The translations under genes were made by a program, and so were the position numbers. This document shows, in pieces, positions 62,246 through 64,000 of a stretch of DNA of 64,000 bases. Position 1 is the stretch's first letter. Every line of letters starts with the position of its first letter. This DNA is from Datnioides undecimradiatus (lineage: Eukaryota > Chordata > Actinopteri > Lobotiformes > Datnioididae), in the NCBI GenBank assembly GCA_008933995.1, contig WARS01000012.1:2356001-2420000 (forward strand), written 5' to 3'. The notes below the pieces were generated by a model. It did no database searches and was not told the origin of the DNA. It saw only the letters and a list, made by a program, of their open reading frames with translations.

Positions 62246-64000
62246 GCAAAAAGTTTGCAAACACCTTTTAAACAGTGAGTAAATGCACAGAAGGCTTTAG
62301 TTTACTGGTTGTTTTTTTCCTGTAATAAGCCTTCTTGCAGGTTTCAGTTATAAAAAACATTGTAGCCTGAAGGATAAACAGTCTGGCAGCTTTTTGCTTA
62401 GAGGACACAATGTACCTAATGCCCGCTCCCCCTGTCACATCGCCCCTACACCCACCACCCATTTTCTAAATTCCCCAGCTGATGTATTTGAAGAGACAGA
62501 GAGACTCTGTGCCCAGAGAAACCACATTCAGTGGAACTGACAGTGCTCTGTCTATGGGAAGACGCGCTGCCAGGGAACACCGCGTTTCCTGTCAGAGGCA
62601 AAGACAGCCAATTTTTCTGTCTTATCTTCTAATTGTAACATGCTTGTCCTTTCTGATGGTGAGGTTTCTGGGGCTAATTAATGAGACAATAGTGGAGAGC
62701 TGCAGGGGTATCATTATGTCACTTCAGGGTTGTTTTTTTTAACCCAGACTGAGAGAATGACAGAGCAGGAAGCACACCACAAGGAAAACACAAGTCCACA
62801 GAGAGGGATAGCTCATCCTCCAAAACAAAACTGCTGTCAGGGAAAAACATTTCTCAGCTTTTTGGTCTGAGACTGTAAACGACACAAGATTCACCATGAG
62901 TCAGAATTCCCACGCTTCCGGTTTCAGGTTTGAAGCAGAGCATAAAGAAGCAAAGAGAGGCCTTGCAGGGGCCTGTTTGTGTTCTCTTGTTGCCTGGCTG
63001 TGTAATGCGGCGTGATGACATCTGTGCATGTCCACATTTTTGTTTACGTGCTGTGAAATATGTAGGTATTCTGAGGTGGCAGGTTGTAATCAGTGGAGAC
63101 AGAGCTGTGAGTCACACAATGCATACCAGATGCAGAAGGTCTCTGTAATCACATAACAGTGGCTGAGGTGTTGTCATATACAGTGTGGAGGCAGCAGCTG
63201 AGCTAAAGTTAATGTTACAATAATCTTCAAGCATCTTTAAGTGTTGTGTGAAAGTCTGCCTTCTGGCTCGTGCTCCGTTATCAAATTGTTATTGATACAG
63301 TTTAATCAAACCATTTGATTGGCTGCATGAAAAGACGTTCTCCAAGCAGACGCAGAACTAATGAGACAATGCATGAAACAAGAAAATACAAAATATGAAT
63401 TTCTCACCTTTGTGTGCTACAGCAAGCCTTCAAACATCTTAAACTAAATGCTAAATGCTATGCAATAAATATATATAGTTTGGAATATACAAAAAAAAAT
63501 TCAAATTTTTGTAAAAAGATAACACGACACTTTTCATCTTGTGTCATCTCTATTTCTAATTAAGGTTTAAAAAAGGAGGGTTTGCTTCATGGCCTGTATG
63601 GAGAGGAGGCACGAATGATGTTCTCAGCCTTCAACGTCTTAAATTGATGTTTGAGCTGCAGCTCCTGTCAGTGTAGCTCAGGGCCTCCCATTCTCCACCC
63701 CGGGATGACACTGACCCACCGTGACACAGAGCGAACTATATGCCTGGGTAACTCGGGACACACATACCACTGAAATAACTGCCTGTCTAGCTGGTCAGGA
63801 CAATACCCTTTCCCCAAGGCTACTTGCAAATGTCTCCTATCGGAAAATAAGGACGCCTTAGAGCTTCCCCCGAGCTGACATCTCCCATGACCTATTTTCA
63901 TTATGGCCGATGGTTGGTGACTGGCTGCAGAGTGCTAAATGGAGTTAGGACAACATTCATATAAGAGCGCGCACAATGTGATGATAGCTGTTTGCCCAGA

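Larger units (their letters stand above)
28481..64000. other. Large non-coding region, possible long introns
   Basis: About 35 kb with no coding exon I can defend. I looked for phosphatase-domain signatures (such as the HCSAGxGRTG loop or DYINASYIDGY) among the open frames and saw none. The content is interspersed repeats, microsatellites, two promoter-like sites (30.6 and 39.4 kb) and enhancer-like AT-rich blocks. If the promoters at 28-31 kb are real, most of this would be 5' introns of one large gene. Very short exons could be missed by eye. Confidence 0.5.

Noticed and set aside
62930..63000. Stretch encoding IKKQREAL, similar to FRKQRKAVV of PTPRE
   Set aside because: Similarity ends after about eight residues; the continuation is unrelated and no coherent exon can be drawn.
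1..64000. CRISPR arrays, operons, prophage or integrated virus
   Set aside because: The window is vertebrate chromosomal DNA; no direct-repeat/spacer pattern, no retroviral gag/pol/env frames and no bacterial gene organisation were seen.

Overview
The window is vertebrate nuclear DNA, almost certainly from a ray-finned (teleost) fish and probably a percomorph. Two intron-bearing genes can be read with confidence. One is a forkhead gene whose protein is teleost Foxi1-like from end to end. The other is a four-pass membrane protein of the clarin family that best fits clarin-3. The rest is non-coding DNA with many CA/GT, CT and GA microsatellites and degraded interspersed repeats of kinds I recognise, from memory, from percomorph genomes. 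One of these has a tRNA-like head. I see no bacterial, plasmid, phage, viral or CRISPR content.

Layout. 1-4.08 kb is non-coding DNA upstream of foxi1, with a perfect 16-bp palindrome at 3900-3915 and a TATA-like box at 4080. foxi1 (+) has coding exons at 4169-4766 and 5001-5533 and a likely poly(A) signal at 5988. From 6.0 to 25.7 kb there is no credible gene. That stretch holds AT-rich, homeodomain-core-rich blocks that are candidate enhancers, a 17-bp-arm hairpin at 15.0 kb and some repeats. clrn3 (-) occupies 26899-25718 in three coding exons. A CpG-dense block at 28.13-28.48 kb contains a consensus splice donor pointing right, and a TATA box followed by a splice donor lies at 30.56-30.74 kb. 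From there to 64 kb I find no coding exon I can defend, only repeats, candidate regulatory blocks and two weak exon candidates (39.5 kb and 53.4 kb).

Interpretation. From memory, human CLRN3 lies between FOXI2 and PTPRE at 10q26. A foxi gene followed by clrn3 matches that order. It suggests that the rightward promoters at 28-31 kb belong to a ptpre-like gene whose phosphatase exons lie beyond 64 kb. It also raises the question whether this foxi1 occupies the FOXI2 locus. The sequence itself shows only the two genes and the promoter-like blocks; the rest is inference from gene order.

I did not find a new biological system. The most useful leads are the foxi1/clrn3 linkage, the palindrome in the foxi1 promoter region, the orphan promoters to the right of clrn3, and a possible very short alternative first coding exon at 39506-39529.
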